Assembly: GCA_022813625.1 (NCBI GenBank)
Contig: JAKLMB010000012.1
Coordinates: forward strand, 248,001 to 312,000
Direction of reading: 5' to 3'
DNA length: 64,000 nt
Source: Aaosphaeria pasadenensis
Lineage: Eukaryota; Ascomycota; Dothideomycetes; Pleosporales
Below the pieces are notes generated by a model that did no database searches, had not been told where the DNA came from, and saw nothing but the letters and a program-made list of their open reading frames with translations. The translations under genes and the position numbers were made by a program. This document shows, one piece after another, positions 46,122 to 57,850 of the stretch (the first letter of the stretch is position 1; the number at the start of each line of letters is the position of its first letter).

Positions 46122-49100
46122 ATGGTGAGATACACTGTCAGCATTGTCACTCCCAGTGACAGTCTAGCCACACGTATTCTCGTTGTTATCTCGCCGGAGG
46201 CTCTTGTATCTGTATTGATCGGCAAGGTCATTCAGCGCTTGCCTAAGCTTTTCCCGCATCTGAAAGAAACCAATGACGATGACATCATCCTCCACCTGGG
46301 GACTGCTGATGGTCCCATTCTGGATGCCGGAGATCTCTTGTCAGATGCTATTGAAAATCCCAGAGGCGAGGAGATTTTCGCTGTTTTAAACAATGACACG
46401 ACGCCATCTACTTCAAGCATTGATGTTCAGGTATGCTATCCTCTTCACTTACCTCATATTGAGTAACCAGGGTACTTACTTTAAGAAGAATTTGCGAACT
46501 CCTGCTGTAGAAAGTGTGCCTCCCGAGGCCGACAAGAGCAAATCTATTCGAATTCGGGTTATCACACCAGAGCTAGCCCGGGCACATGCTGATCCTCAGG
46601 ACATCCCACTTTTGAAGGACGAATCAATACTTCCTACCAGTACGCTTGCAGAGCTGGAGCTCAGGGTGAGGAGACATTTGGGACTGAGCGACCATGAGCT
46701 CGTACTGGAGAAACAAGACTGTAACTGTTCATTCGCGCGTATTATCAACAATATTGGCACCATCAACAATCACAGCGATGAAGCCATGAACGCTATGAAC
46801 TCACTTGTCGTTGTTCACGGAAAGAATGAGGTCACACACATACCAGTAGTCAATGGGACCACGCTCAGTGCTCTCGGCTCCGCACTGAACAGTACCTTAC
46901 CCGCAGAGATCACGACTAAGGTTCTGACCATGGTTGGTGGAGTGATTAAAGAACGTCAATCCGGGCACGAGGTTGACTATTCAAAGTTGCCTGTCGCATC
47001 ATACTGCTCTTCAACCCGCCACAAACGTCGACGCACGCATGATGAGACAATACCCGGAACATCGCAACCCGCAATACCCAGAACTCTCGATCTTCATACT
47101 TCTGAGGTTTCTATCGAGATCACCTCATACAACTGCAAGCTCACACTTGCGGAACTGGGCCTGGTGGATTGCATTATTAATGGTGTCCTAACACTTTATG
47201 CTGTGCAACGATGCGTTGAAACAGAGAAAGGCGGTCGTTTATCAACGGGAAATGATGGCATGTTTCAAGGCTCTGCTTGGTCACATCCAGTAGAGCAGTC
47301 TCAGCGGGGCATGTCGGTTTTCTTGTCCACCTTACGAGTCTTGCAACAAAAACAAGATGGTTTTTTCGGAGGAGACGGAATGGAAGAAACTCAGCAAGAC
47401 GGTCTGCTTCATCTGGTACGAATATTGACTAGATTTCCTCCTGCAGTGCGAGCTATGTACACGCTCATGCAGAAGAAAACCATGTCATTCTCGGAGCGGG
47501 CTGCACTTTCGCAATCTTTGTACGAGGTACTCAAAGACATTGTCCCGCTAGAAATAGTGAAGTCCACCACACGTCTCTTTGAGGGTTCGTGCCTCCTATT
47601 TGGCCTGCTCTTGGAAAAAGCGAAACACCTCAAGGTCACTGAGAAGGGACAAAGCGAACGGCCCTACTTGAAATCGTTGAGAACAATTGATCTGAGGAAT
47701 AGGATCACCATGGAACCTGTCGCTATTCCTGTACAGGCAGTTATCGGCCTCATTGATAAAGGAGTCGCAGATGCGTTCAGCGCAAACGGCAGTCTTAAGT
47801 GGACGGATGACACCAACACAACTCCTGTTGGAACGATTGATATTGATCTTCAGCGGATTGCTTTGCTATCTGGTGGATCCAACCCATACGTGGCCACCTA
47901 TAACGACGAATCTGTCTCTCTGTGTGCTAGATATGCAGATGAAGGTCATGTTGATCGAATAATCAACGCAGCGGAATACGCCAATCTGTACCATGTTGCC
48001 ACACTTTGCTGCCGCAACGGCCTTGGAATAATTCATCCATCAGCTCTTCCTTCAGCCCAGCCCCCTGTTTTGACGCTAAATCGCAAAGGTCTACTGTCTG
48101 TTTATCTTGGGCACGAAGGATGTGGTATGCCAGGGAATGAACTTTCGATATTCTGTCCTGTCCAGAATCCTGCAATTCAGACTGTTGATGTATCGATCAT
48201 AACTCAGTTGATCATTCCAATTTGCAACCAGCGCCGGGCTGACGGAACAGCCATTTTCGATGCCAGCTTTGGTGATCAACTTCGGGAAGTAAAGGAGCCG
48301 GACGAAGTCCTCATGTTCTGTATTGACTGCAGTGCGTCTATGGGAGGCGAGAGCGAATTTCCGGATGTTGGGCCTCGCATAAGTCCAGACGACCTTTATA
48401 AAGAAAGGCTTCGAACTGTCAGCGCCACGCTGGAAAGCCAGGGCGAAAATTTACGTTACGACCGACCTTCGCTTGATGAAATGAAAGGTTTCCTTTCGTC
48501 TCATGAGTCCTTCTCCGATATGTTAGCAATCGTTCAGACAGGGGTTACCAGGTCCAAGAGGCAGCTCAATGCCGAAGAGATATTGAAACTTCTAGACGGG
48601 CTCGCTCGCGAACAGATCATGGCTGAGTCAGAAGAACTTAGACGCCTACATGACACTGGCATGAACCAGCGTCAACGCCGCAAGACAGAGGAGTTAGAGT
48701 CATCTTTGGCGGCTCTCAAGAACCGAGTGATCCGGTTGAGAATGTACAGAGATGCTTTGAGTGCCTTCCTCGTCTACCGATCAGAACATTCAATTGTAGC
48801 AGAGCCGATGCCACCTCTAGCGGGCGAGGCTCCAGGTTCCTTATCCGTATCCCTTTTTCACAACTGTCCTCATTTCGAAATTCCCACAAAGATGACTTGT
48901 CCAATTACCTCCGATCTGATGATCGATCCAGTGTCAACCGTTGATAATTTCACCTATGAGAGGGTTGCTATTGAAAGGTGGCTCCAGACCCACGAGAGAT
49001 CGCCGTGCACCAATCTCAAATTAAAACGCCGCCGATTGCGCCCAAATGGTGACTTGAAACAGCGCATTACCGACTGGGCAAACGCTATTGACATAACCTC

Positions 49101-51014
49101 TCAATATGGCAATGGGGTTGAGAAGCTTAGTCTAAGTTTCAAGTCCCCGTTAGAAGCGTGGACTGTAGCCGTGGCCATGCATACAACCATGCATGACGTT
49201 TTTGCGATTGCCTTCCGTGGAACTCGTGGTCGCTATGCGAAGTTCACGCTGGACCAGAATCAGATACAATTAAATCCCAGTACAGTATTGGCCAGAACCG
49301 TCATCGCACACGGTGGCGATATTCTCGTCAAACCCCTGACAATTGCCCAAGAGAATCAAGGCAGTGGCAAATACTGTCTAATCAAGGTTTACACTACCGG
49401 CGAGGAGGAGTATGTATCATACTGGGGTCTCACAGGAACAGAAAAAACCCTGGCCTCCGTGATCTTTCGCTACTATCGACAGCAATTCGTGCAGAATATT
49501 GCAGGTGTCCGCGAGTACATCGCGCTCTGGACCAACATTAGGTCTAGAGGTGATGGACACACGGTTGGTAGCATTGAAAACCATTGGACACCTTTGAACA
49601 AGTTTCTACATGACGAGTCCTGGTACGAAAGCCTCGAGAGTGAAGACGAATGGGATCTAGACGAGCAGCGTCCGCCACCTGTGTTCAAGGTCTGGTTGAG
49701 CGGTGCAGCTGCACGCTCAACCGCTGTACTATCCCGACTAGATGTGGTAAAACAGAGCTTCGAGGCCTTCATGAATAGGGTATTGGCCTACAATTTCCAA
49801 ACCCACATAGGCCTTGTCACTATCAGATCCCAGCCAGCACTCGTCCAAGTCATCACACATGCCATAGAAGAGTTTCGTCACCAGCTCAACAACATTAGGG
49901 CTGATGGTGATACTGCACTCTGGGATTCAATTTCACTTGCGCAGGATCAATTGCAGAGCTACTCTCAGCGGTTTCCGAAGGCGAAACTGCGAATCATTTG
50001 CTTGTCCGATGGAGAGGATAACAAATCTAGTCAAACGGTTCATGATTTGTCAGTGAGGCTCCTGCAAAGCAAAATTGTACTTGACTCGATTTCCATCGGC
50101 AACAATAATGACGAATTGAAAACCCTCGCACATCTCACTGGTGGTTACAAGTTCCATCTGTCATCAGTAGAGCAGGCGATGACTATATGCGAGTTGGAGC
50201 CAGTACTCTCCCAACTGGAGCGTCCAGAGATCAAGCTTCCTGCTTCTGCTTTCAAGCATCTATCAGTACCCAGAGTAAGATTCCTCGAAGCAGGTCACGA
50301 CGTTGCAACCGACGAAGTCAGGCAAGACAAAATTCCTGATCGCAAAGTCCACCCTCTTCTTGGAGAATCATTTGTTGAACTCGGTACTTTTGCTCGACAG
50401 TCTAACATAGCTAGCCGCAGCGACAACAATTCCCGGTTATCTCGAATACACAATGAGCTTCGGAACACAGGGGCTAAAGGGCATCCAAGCTATGACGTGT
50501 ATGTCTGTGAGTCAAACATGGCCTTCTGGAAAGTCGTCATTGAGGGTCCGCCAGAAAGCTCATTCGTTGGGGGTACATTTCTCATCTACCTTGAGATGCA
50601 CGACAACTTTCCTGCATTCGCCCCTGAATGTCGTTTCGTAACTCCCATGTATCATCCGAATATCAACAGTAAGTCTATCAAGCCTTTGGCGCGATCTTTC
50701 TAGACTGACAATTAATCACAGGACATGGTCGCGTTTGTCATTCGATATTCTCGCGCAACTGGACTGTGGATACAACGGTGTCGGATCTCATCAATGCTGT
50801 TTATTCGCTGCTACTGATTCCAGAGTTCAGCGATCCCATGTAGGTGTTTCTCTTCTGTGAACTCATACGCATCGACTAACCTTGCTAAAGCAACACTTTG
50901 GTCACCCTCCAGTGTCGATGGGATGAGGCACAGTACAAGGAAGAACTGAAGAAGCATATTGCGAAGTATGCACAGAAGACGCGTGCGCAGTGGAAGGCCG
51001 AAATTCTCGGATAG
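46122..51014 (+). CDS. Fused ubiquitin enzyme: UBL-like, vWA, U-box (E3) and UBC (E2) domains
   Basis: Exons are 46122-46430, 46471-50668, 50722-50839 and 50891-51014, up to 1,582 residues. The first intron may end instead at 46485 or 46488, which keeps the frame. Two beta-grasp, ubiquitin-like regions lie at about 1-100 and 126-220. A helical part follows. A vWA-type strand with metal motif DCSAS is at Asp722. A basic helical linker leads to a U-box at about 908-975 (CPITSDLMIDPV, then TYERVAIERWL). A vWA-like region (about 1170-1370) has DGDTALWDS and LSDGED. The C-terminus, from about 1425, is a UBC fold with HPN at 1498-1500, catalytic Cys1508 exactly ten residues after the His, and the usual last helices. 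An E2 would hand ubiquitin to the substrate with the attached U-box acting as E3. Cytosolic or nuclear location is assumed. It is convergent with the SGNH gene. Confidence 0.88.
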
Positions 51015-51106
51015 ACTTAGCGGGAATATCTGAGAAACCATGCAGTGTTTTTCCCAATGGTCCGAAAAGAAAAAGGTCTTCGTAGTTAGATGGTGTTCCA
51101 TCTCAA

Positions 51107-51937
51107 TCATTTGTTCTCAACCATAGATAGACCCAATGTATCCCGTATGAAAGGAAACAACCTGTCGTCCCATGCCTGATATCCCCTTTCATCAAGATGC
51201 ACATGGTCGACCAACATATCCTTGCCAACCGCCCCCCTCGACTCTACCCACACCACTCTCTCCTCACCAAATTCCCTATTGATATCCCCCACAACCCCCT
51301 TCAACATGTCGTTCCCCTTATCCACCAACTCATCACTGACGTCCAGCCTGTAAAACACATCACAAGCAAGCACCCTGCTCCCCGGCGCCACCCGCAAGCA
51401 CGCCTCAACCAGCACCCTCCAACTCTCCACATCCGCCTCCCTTAACCCACGCTTCGGATGCAAATTGTTCGCCCCGGACACAAGCACCCACACTTCCACA
51501 CCCTCCCCTCCGCCGTGGCGGCGAAGCAAGTCAAACAGCCCGAGCTCCCCCACCCCTGCGCATCTGTAAATCACATTCTCATTCCTATCGCCCCCGCATC
51601 CCGCGTTCCACGACCCGGGGACCTGAGACGCCGTCTTCGTGGCGCGGCCTGTCGTCTTCAGGCGCTCGAGCATCGAGTTGCCGAGGTAGATTGCTGTTAT
51701 TGGGGTTTTGGTCGTTAGGTCTGGACGTGGTGTGTAGGGGTCCTCAGAGGGAGGAGGGGTGGATGGGGATGGGATGTCGAGGTTGAGGCTGAGGCGGGAG
51801 TTGAGTTCTGGGAGGTGGATTGTGTGGTGTGTGGTGTGGGAGCGAGGTTTTGGTCTGGAGTGCTGTTGCAGGCGCGCAAGGAAGTCGGGATCTAGAAGGG
51901 GTTGGGATTGTTGTTGCTGTTCGTGCGGTGAAGACAT
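51107..51937 (-). CDS. SGNH (GDSL-like) hydrolase
   Basis: A single exon encoding 276 residues. The SGNH alpha/beta/alpha fold is indicated by block I YLGNSMLERL (the nucleophilic Ser in a GNS variant of GDS), block III VSGANNLHP (GANN in place of GxND) and block V DHVHLDERG with the catalytic Asp and His. The first 60 residues are Pro/Gln/His-rich and disordered, without a signal peptide, so the enzyme is probably cytosolic. Family members hydrolyse esters or act as small acyl-hydrolases, and the substrate cannot be read here. The sequence is GC-rich in the middle. The stop lies 92 bp from that of the convergent E2/U-box gene. Confidence 0.85.
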   Translation of the reverse strand: MSSPHEQQQQSQPLLDPDFLARLQQHSRPKPRSHTTHHTIHLPELNSRLSLNLDIPSPSTPPPSEDPYTPRPDLTTKTPITAIYLGNSMLERLKTTGRATKTASQVPGSWNAGCGGDRNENVIYRCAGVGELGLFDLLRRHGGGEGVEVWVLVSGANNLHPKRGLREADVESWRVLVEACLRVAPGSRVLACDVFYRLDVSDELVDKGNDMLKGVVGDINREFGEERVVWVESRGAVGKDMLVDHVHLDERGYQAWDDRLFPFIRDTLGLSMVENK

Positions 51938-52427
51938 CTTGGGATTGGGCGATTGATTGAATGATTGATGGCTGTGTAGCTAATGTGTTTTTGTTGATTG
52001 GAGGTTTTGGGACGGAGTGGTAGTTCGAGGGGTTATATGAGGATTTGAAAAGTCTTGGTGCATACAGATTGGAAGGCTGTAAGAATGCCTCGTATGCATT
52101 CAATGAGTCATATCACGGCACTCCGTTCACGTTGAAGATCGCACACAGGGTCTGGGAAAGCGAAGCTGTAATTTACAAGGGCGGAGGGCTGTGGCTGCGC
52201 ATGTATAAGGCTTGGCGCAAATTCTAGAAAGAGTACTTTTCAATGAGGTTGCCAAATAAGAGCCTTTGATGGCCATCGATTCTAACTAGTGTACAATCAG
52301 TGGAAGAGCATGGCTTTTGATGCAATCATGTTCCCAGGCAATATGGTGGTGAAATGATCAGACGTAAAGGAAGATAGATTAGCGAATAGCCTTGAGATGG
52401 GCTAATCCTCACACCATTTTAGATCCT
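51938..52427. other. Intergenic, promoter of the SGNH gene
   Basis: 490 bp between the SGNH start and the PHO88 stop, both minus strand. No gene seen. Confidence 0.5.
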
Positions 52428-53207
52428 TTACTCGTCCTTAACACCTCCACGTCCGGCCCTTTCGGCAGCCTCGATGCTCTTCTTGTCGGTCTTGATCTCT
52501 CCGCCCTGCATGGCTCCCATGAGGCCGCCAGCTGCCTTCCAAGGCCTCTGCAAATCGCCAGTTGCGGGTTGTCCGAGCAAGTGAACCTTGACCAAGTTGC
52601 CCTCGAAAGCGCCCTTGAGAGGGATGATGGACTGGATCAACAGAGGGTTGGTGTACTTGAAGTAGAAGTGCATAACAGCCATCATGCCGACACCCATGAG
52701 CTGGGTCTTGAAGAGCTGGCGGAGCTGGGAGAGATCGTAGGCCTTGACGGTAGTGGCGACGAACTTGGGCTCCTCGCCGGAACCCATAGGGGCGGGCTCG
52801 ACGTACTTGACAACAGTCATGTCTATTGCAGTTAGCATATGTATAATTGCGGGCCATTTCGAACACTGTCCATGTCTGCCTCCTCGGGATTCCTGCACGT
52901 ACCATTCTTCTTGTTGATGATCGACTGGACATAGAGGTAAATGCCGGCAATGATAACGTTGGACAGAACGTAGAGAGCGCGGACGCCGTTCAAGACATCA
53001 GGGTTGTCGAAGGGCACCTTCTTGGAGATTTGCATGAACCCCCTGAATATCAATTAGTACACAGACATTACTGCGATTCGGTTTGGAGCTTCCTACAAGA
53101 TGATGATGAGGTTGGTACTAAAGCGCAACTGTTAGCAATTTGGTTGAAGATACGGGGAAAATTCCCGGAGGACTCGCGGAGACATACACCTGAGGGTTGA
53201 GCGCCAT
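52428..53207 (-). CDS. PHO88: ER membrane protein Pho88/Snd3
   Basis: Four exons, 53207-53188, 53117-53097, 53042-52903 and 52822-52428, give 191 residues. The first two coding exons are only 20 and 21 nt, yet the frames join exactly to the family sequence MALNPQVTNLIIILGFMQ. Pho88, also known as Snd3, is an ER membrane protein of the SRP-independent (SND) targeting route, first found through phosphate transport. Two membrane segments are visible: residues about 8-20 and the LYVLSNVIIAGIYLYVQSI stretch. A cytosolic part follows with YDLSQLRQLFKTQLMG and MHFYFKYTNPLLIQSIIPLK, all typical. The C-terminus is charged. The length equals the family norm. Confidence 0.95.
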
Positions 53208-55605
53208 GATGAAGGATTGAGGATGACCTGAATCAACTGTCGACTGCTGAAGGAGTGCCGCAAAGGGATCGAAAAGCCCGCACCGTACAGAAGGGGAGGT
53301 TGATGGTGAATAGCGAAAGTGCAACAGTTCGATGGGAGGGGAGCGAGAGAGAGGAGGCTCTTTCTTGTGGTGGCTTGGCGGCACGAGAGGCCACCTTCCA
53401 TACTCGTACCAAACGGGGCCTAAACCGAATTGCGACATTCACCTTTCTAGCCGCATCCATCAACTTCTCTGAACACTCTATCATTAAACTACACTCTTGC
53501 ATCATCAAATGCATCTTCAATTCATCAATTGTGAAATGTAATGTTTCTTCTTCTTAAGCCACAGTGCCCACGCCCATATTGATGGACCTGGAAGAGATCT
53601 TCTACATTGTAAAGCACATTTTCGGCTTCTTCCTCAATGCCAGCCCCTACACGACATCAGCCCTAGTTAATAGAATGGGAACAATAATCATATCTCCGTC
53701 TATGAAATTTGCTTTTCCCATTAACATTGACAACGTTACATAGGTTATCCTACAGAAATAGAGAACACTCATATGGAAATCCATTTCTCAACAATGAAAG
53801 ACAGCTTTTTGTATTAGATCAAATACCGGTGGAATCGCTGTTATTGGTTGTGTGGTTTTTGGTTTGCTTCGCCCTCAAGCTTCATCAAGTGATTCGTTCT
53901 CTACGTATCCACGGTCCTTTGGTGCTCATGATGTGCTGGATCCAGGATTGTTTACCTCCACAAATCTTTCAAAACAAATATCCTTTGAGTCCACCAATAT
54001 TCAACAGGAGATGGGAATTCGTGGCTAGCTCAATTCACGTACTTGAATTCGCAAACTGCGAGATTGATTCTAGTAGTGTACTACCACTCTGGTGTCAGAA
54101 GGTCATGCGCAATCTCTAATATTTGGACTGTGCCAGCTTCCCCCAGAATATCCTATGCTGCTGTATACCTAAGTATTCAAAAGATACTCACATTCATCCG
54201 TTTTACGAACGAAGGCTAGAACGCATATCCATTATGCTCATTTCGTATTGCATTGATTCGACATCGTTGTATGACACAAGTGCATGAGAAGATTGAACAC
54301 TCCCAACGTTAGACCAAGTCCGCTAGCAGGACAGGCCTATACATACCAACATTTAATTATACAGAACTATTCATTGGCATGGAACCTCAGAAACTACCCT
54401 ACCGTTACTGAAATCAAGTCGAAGAATGCAACACGTCCTTCAGCTGTGGTGAGCTGATTTCCTGAGATAGTTAGCTTCGGGTGTATTTGCGGTCCTGTTG
54501 AAACTTGGAGTAATGTATCCTCCTCATTGCAAAGATGCCGACGGCCTTTATGAATTGGTTTCCAATCATTATATGCCAATTGGTAGATGTAAGTTCATAC
54601 CAAGAGCTCCTGTAGACGCGAACGAGACCTACACTAGTCTCCAACATTCCGTATGCTAGAAATCAAAGATCCGATCTTAATCGCAATGCATCTCAGGGTC
54701 AGTCCCCTTGTAAATGTCCCGTATCTGCTTCTGTTGGTGCTTTTTATCACATTCAGTTTCCATTTAATCGAGGACGTGGTTTGCGTTACACTTGATTCCA
54801 CGTCAACTTTGCCGCTCCCCATCCACCGCATTAGACAGAGTGTCAATGCCCCAGGCCTTATCTCCCCATAAACCATAGGACTAGGAGTATCAATTACTAT
54901 CAATCACTATCAATCAAGCAGTGATTCGGACTTATCTCATCTACCGAAAGTCCGGAGAGAATCATAGCAATGATCATGGAAAAAAGTTGATTTCCAACGA
55001 GGTTTTGCAGAGCTAAGATCTGGATAGCGGAAACTTTCCGCGCGATCTCTCGCCAACGGCGATTTAGGCCGAAACCTACACCTAAATACGATAAGTTGGA
55101 GCTTCATAACTGGATGCTAATTGGCATTTCAGCAATCGGAGCGGCGCCATTCAACCCTGCATGTCAGTTCTGCCCCGCCTGTCTAACATGCTTGTAATTG
55201 ACCAGATATGGCATGTCCATGCGGTTGTGAAACGGAGACATCACCTCCCACACTGTTGCTGTTCGATTTTCGGCCAGACTCGAGATAGTTTGAGACTCTG
55301 GTTTGGTTCATCGGCGGGGAAGCAATTGCTCCGAAAGTGCGAAAAGATACACTAAAGGTGTGTCTGACGATCTGTAGCAATCTCGCCCTATCTCAGGGCG
55401 GCGGAACCGTTCCTAGATATCTCCTGGCGAATACGTATGACGCCCACGTGAGTCTACTGTCTTCGATGTTATATCTAAAGTCCAATGTCTTCTCTGCTCA
55501 TCATCATCTCTATCGTCCACGTCTTCCTCATATCATCTTCTCCGACAGCTAGTCAATTGACCATTCCTTAGACAACCAACCCGGAGCTCGGGCACAAGCA
55601 TCACC
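53208..55605. other. Divergent intergenic region, PHO88 / amine oxidase 2
   Basis: This 2.4-kb region has no credible gene. Frames at 53709-54119 (plus) and 54394-54903 (minus) carry no domain. GATA-type motifs occur at 54857-54862, 54931-54936 and 55090-55095, within 750 bp upstream of the amine oxidase 2 start, in keeping with possible nitrogen control. A short ATCAAT-rich repeat lies near 54888-54916. Confidence 0.5.
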
Positions 55606-57850
55606 ATGGCACCTCATCCATTCCGCACACTCAACCTCGAGGAAACCCGCATCGCAAAGCAAGTTATTCTAGCTTCCCATCCAGATGTCGTCGTCGACTT
55701 CCGCGAGATCTTCTTGCAAGAGCCGGCCAAAGAGCTCATGAAAGAGTACCTTGCTCTTGAGCACTCATCAACACCTGGACAATCGCCCACCTCGAAAAGA
55801 CCACCTCGTCTCGCAAAGTGCCAGTACGATGTCATTGGATCAGACAAGATTCCTGAGTACCATGAGTCTATCGTCGATATTGAAACCAGTACGCAGGTCA
55901 AGCACGAAGTCATTGGCAAAGACACTCAGGCATCATTAACCATGTGGGAGTTTGATACTCTCATCGGTAAGCTGATATACGATGTTCCCATCCGATCGCA
56001 TGACTGACTCAATACACAGAGGCGTGCCAGAGATCAGAAGAATTCCAGAAAGCCATCTCTGAGTTCAAATTCCCAGATGGTTTCGAGCTCGTGATCGAGC
56101 CCTGGTACGTCTTCTCTATCTCCCTAGACATCTCCAAACTAATCTCTACGGTACAGGCCATATGGCGGTCTCGATCTTGGTTCCGAGAACCGTCGTTATT
56201 TCCAAGGTCTCTGCTTCGCCCAGGATACCCGCAACAAGAACGCAGACTCCAATTTCTACGCCTACCCCCTGCCCTTGATTCCCATATTGGACGCCCACAA
56301 GAAGGAAATCGTCCGCATCGACCGTCTGGCCACAGGCGGAAAAGGCGACTCGCTGACCGGACAGACACACTCCGAGCGCGTGCTAGATCACTGCCAGTCT
56401 GCAGAATACGTGCCAGAACTTCTTCCGGGCGGAACCAGGAAGGATATGAAGCCGATCAACATCACACAGCCAGAGGGAACCTCATTCACAGTGACAGACG
56501 AATCATTAGTCGAGTGGCAAAAATGGCGGTTCCGAGTATCTTTCAACCCCAGAGAAGGCGCCGTTTTGCACGACGTTCACTACGATGGACGAAGCGTGCT
56601 GTATCGCCTCAGTATAAGCGAGATGACCGTTCCATACGGTGATCCGCGACCGCCATTCCATCGAAAGCAGGCTTTCGATTTTGGCGATGGCGGTGCTGGA
56701 AACTGCGCAAATAACCTGTCCTTGGGATGTGATTGCTTGGGTGTGATTAAATACTTCGATGGTGTTGTCGTTGGATCCAACGGTGAACCAAAAATCCACC
56801 CCAACGTGATCTGTCTGCACGAACAGGACAATGGAATCGGCTGGAAGGTATGTTATATTCTTCTTAAACTTCGATATCCGTAGAGCTTGACTGACATCTA
56901 CGACAGCACACAAATTGGCGCACAGGCCGGGCAGTCGTGACCCGCATGCGCGAACTCGTCATCCAATTCATCATCACGCTCGCAAACTACGAATACGTCT
57001 TCTCGTACCACCTCGACACCGCCGGCGGCATCACTCTCGAGGTCCGCGCAACCGGCATCGTCTCTGTCGTCAACATCGACCCAGGCAAGACCTCTGAGTA
57101 CGGAAACGTCGTCTCAGGTGGTGTGCTGGCACAAAACCATCAGCACATCTTCGCAGCCCGTATTGACCCCGCGATCGACGGACACAAGAACACAGTCCTG
57201 CACGAAGAGTCACATACCGCACCCTGGGACCCGGCGACGAACCCGAACGGCAATTTCTACGAGATCCGCAAGACGGTCGTCGAGCGGTCTGCTGGGCTCG
57301 ATGCCGCGCCGGAGCATAACCGCGTGTTCAAGATTATCAACCCTTCGAAGCTCAACCCGCTGTCTGGAAATCCGGTGGGGTATAAGTTCATGCCTCCGCC
57401 GACGCAGAAGCTGTTGGCATCGAAGGGAAGTTTGCAGGCGAATAGGGCACTGTTTACTGAACATCATGTGTGGGTCACGAAGTACAGAGATGACGAGTTG
57501 TATGCTGCGGGCAGGTTCACGCTACAAAGCCAGCATGAGCGTGGTGGAGTCCACGATATGGCGAAGAGGAATGATGCGGTTGTGGATGAGGATCTGGTCG
57601 TTTGGAGCGTGTTTGGGTTGACACATAACCCGAGGGTGGAAGATTGGCCCGTCATGTAAGTGTTTTCTTGGGAACCTTTGCGAACCGAAGTTGAAGCTGA
57701 CGAAAACTCTCTTCTAGGCCGTGCGACATATTCCAGGTTCACTTCAAGCCAAGTGATTTCTTCACAGCGAATCCGGCCATTGATGTGCCGTCAACAAAGA
57801 ACAACGCTTCAGTGTTAGCAGGGAAGGAGTGCTGTGTGGAAAAGCGATAG
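55606..57850 (+). CDS. Copper amine oxidase (primary-amine oxidase), copy 2
   Basis: Five exons, 55606-55966, 56020-56104, 56157-56847, 56907-57655 and 57718-57850, give 672 residues. TPQ Tyr407 lies in NYEY and the catalytic base Asp323 in AFDFGDGG, again 84 residues apart. Copper ligands are the His pair in NHQHIF and the later His in FGLTHNPRVEDWP. The GCDCLG loop is present. All catalytic residues are kept, so it should be active. It differs from copy 1 around the substrate channel: the EYG after the base Asp is replaced by DGG. That loop carries a gate tyrosine in well-studied amine oxidases, so the substrate range may differ. Intron positions also differ between the copies, so this is an old paralogue, not a fresh duplication. 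There is no signal peptide. Confidence 0.94.

Noticed and set aside
53709..54119. A 136-codon plus-strand frame between PHO88 and amine oxidase 2
   Set aside because: One hydrophobic patch but no domain, poor codon pattern and no splice neighbours.
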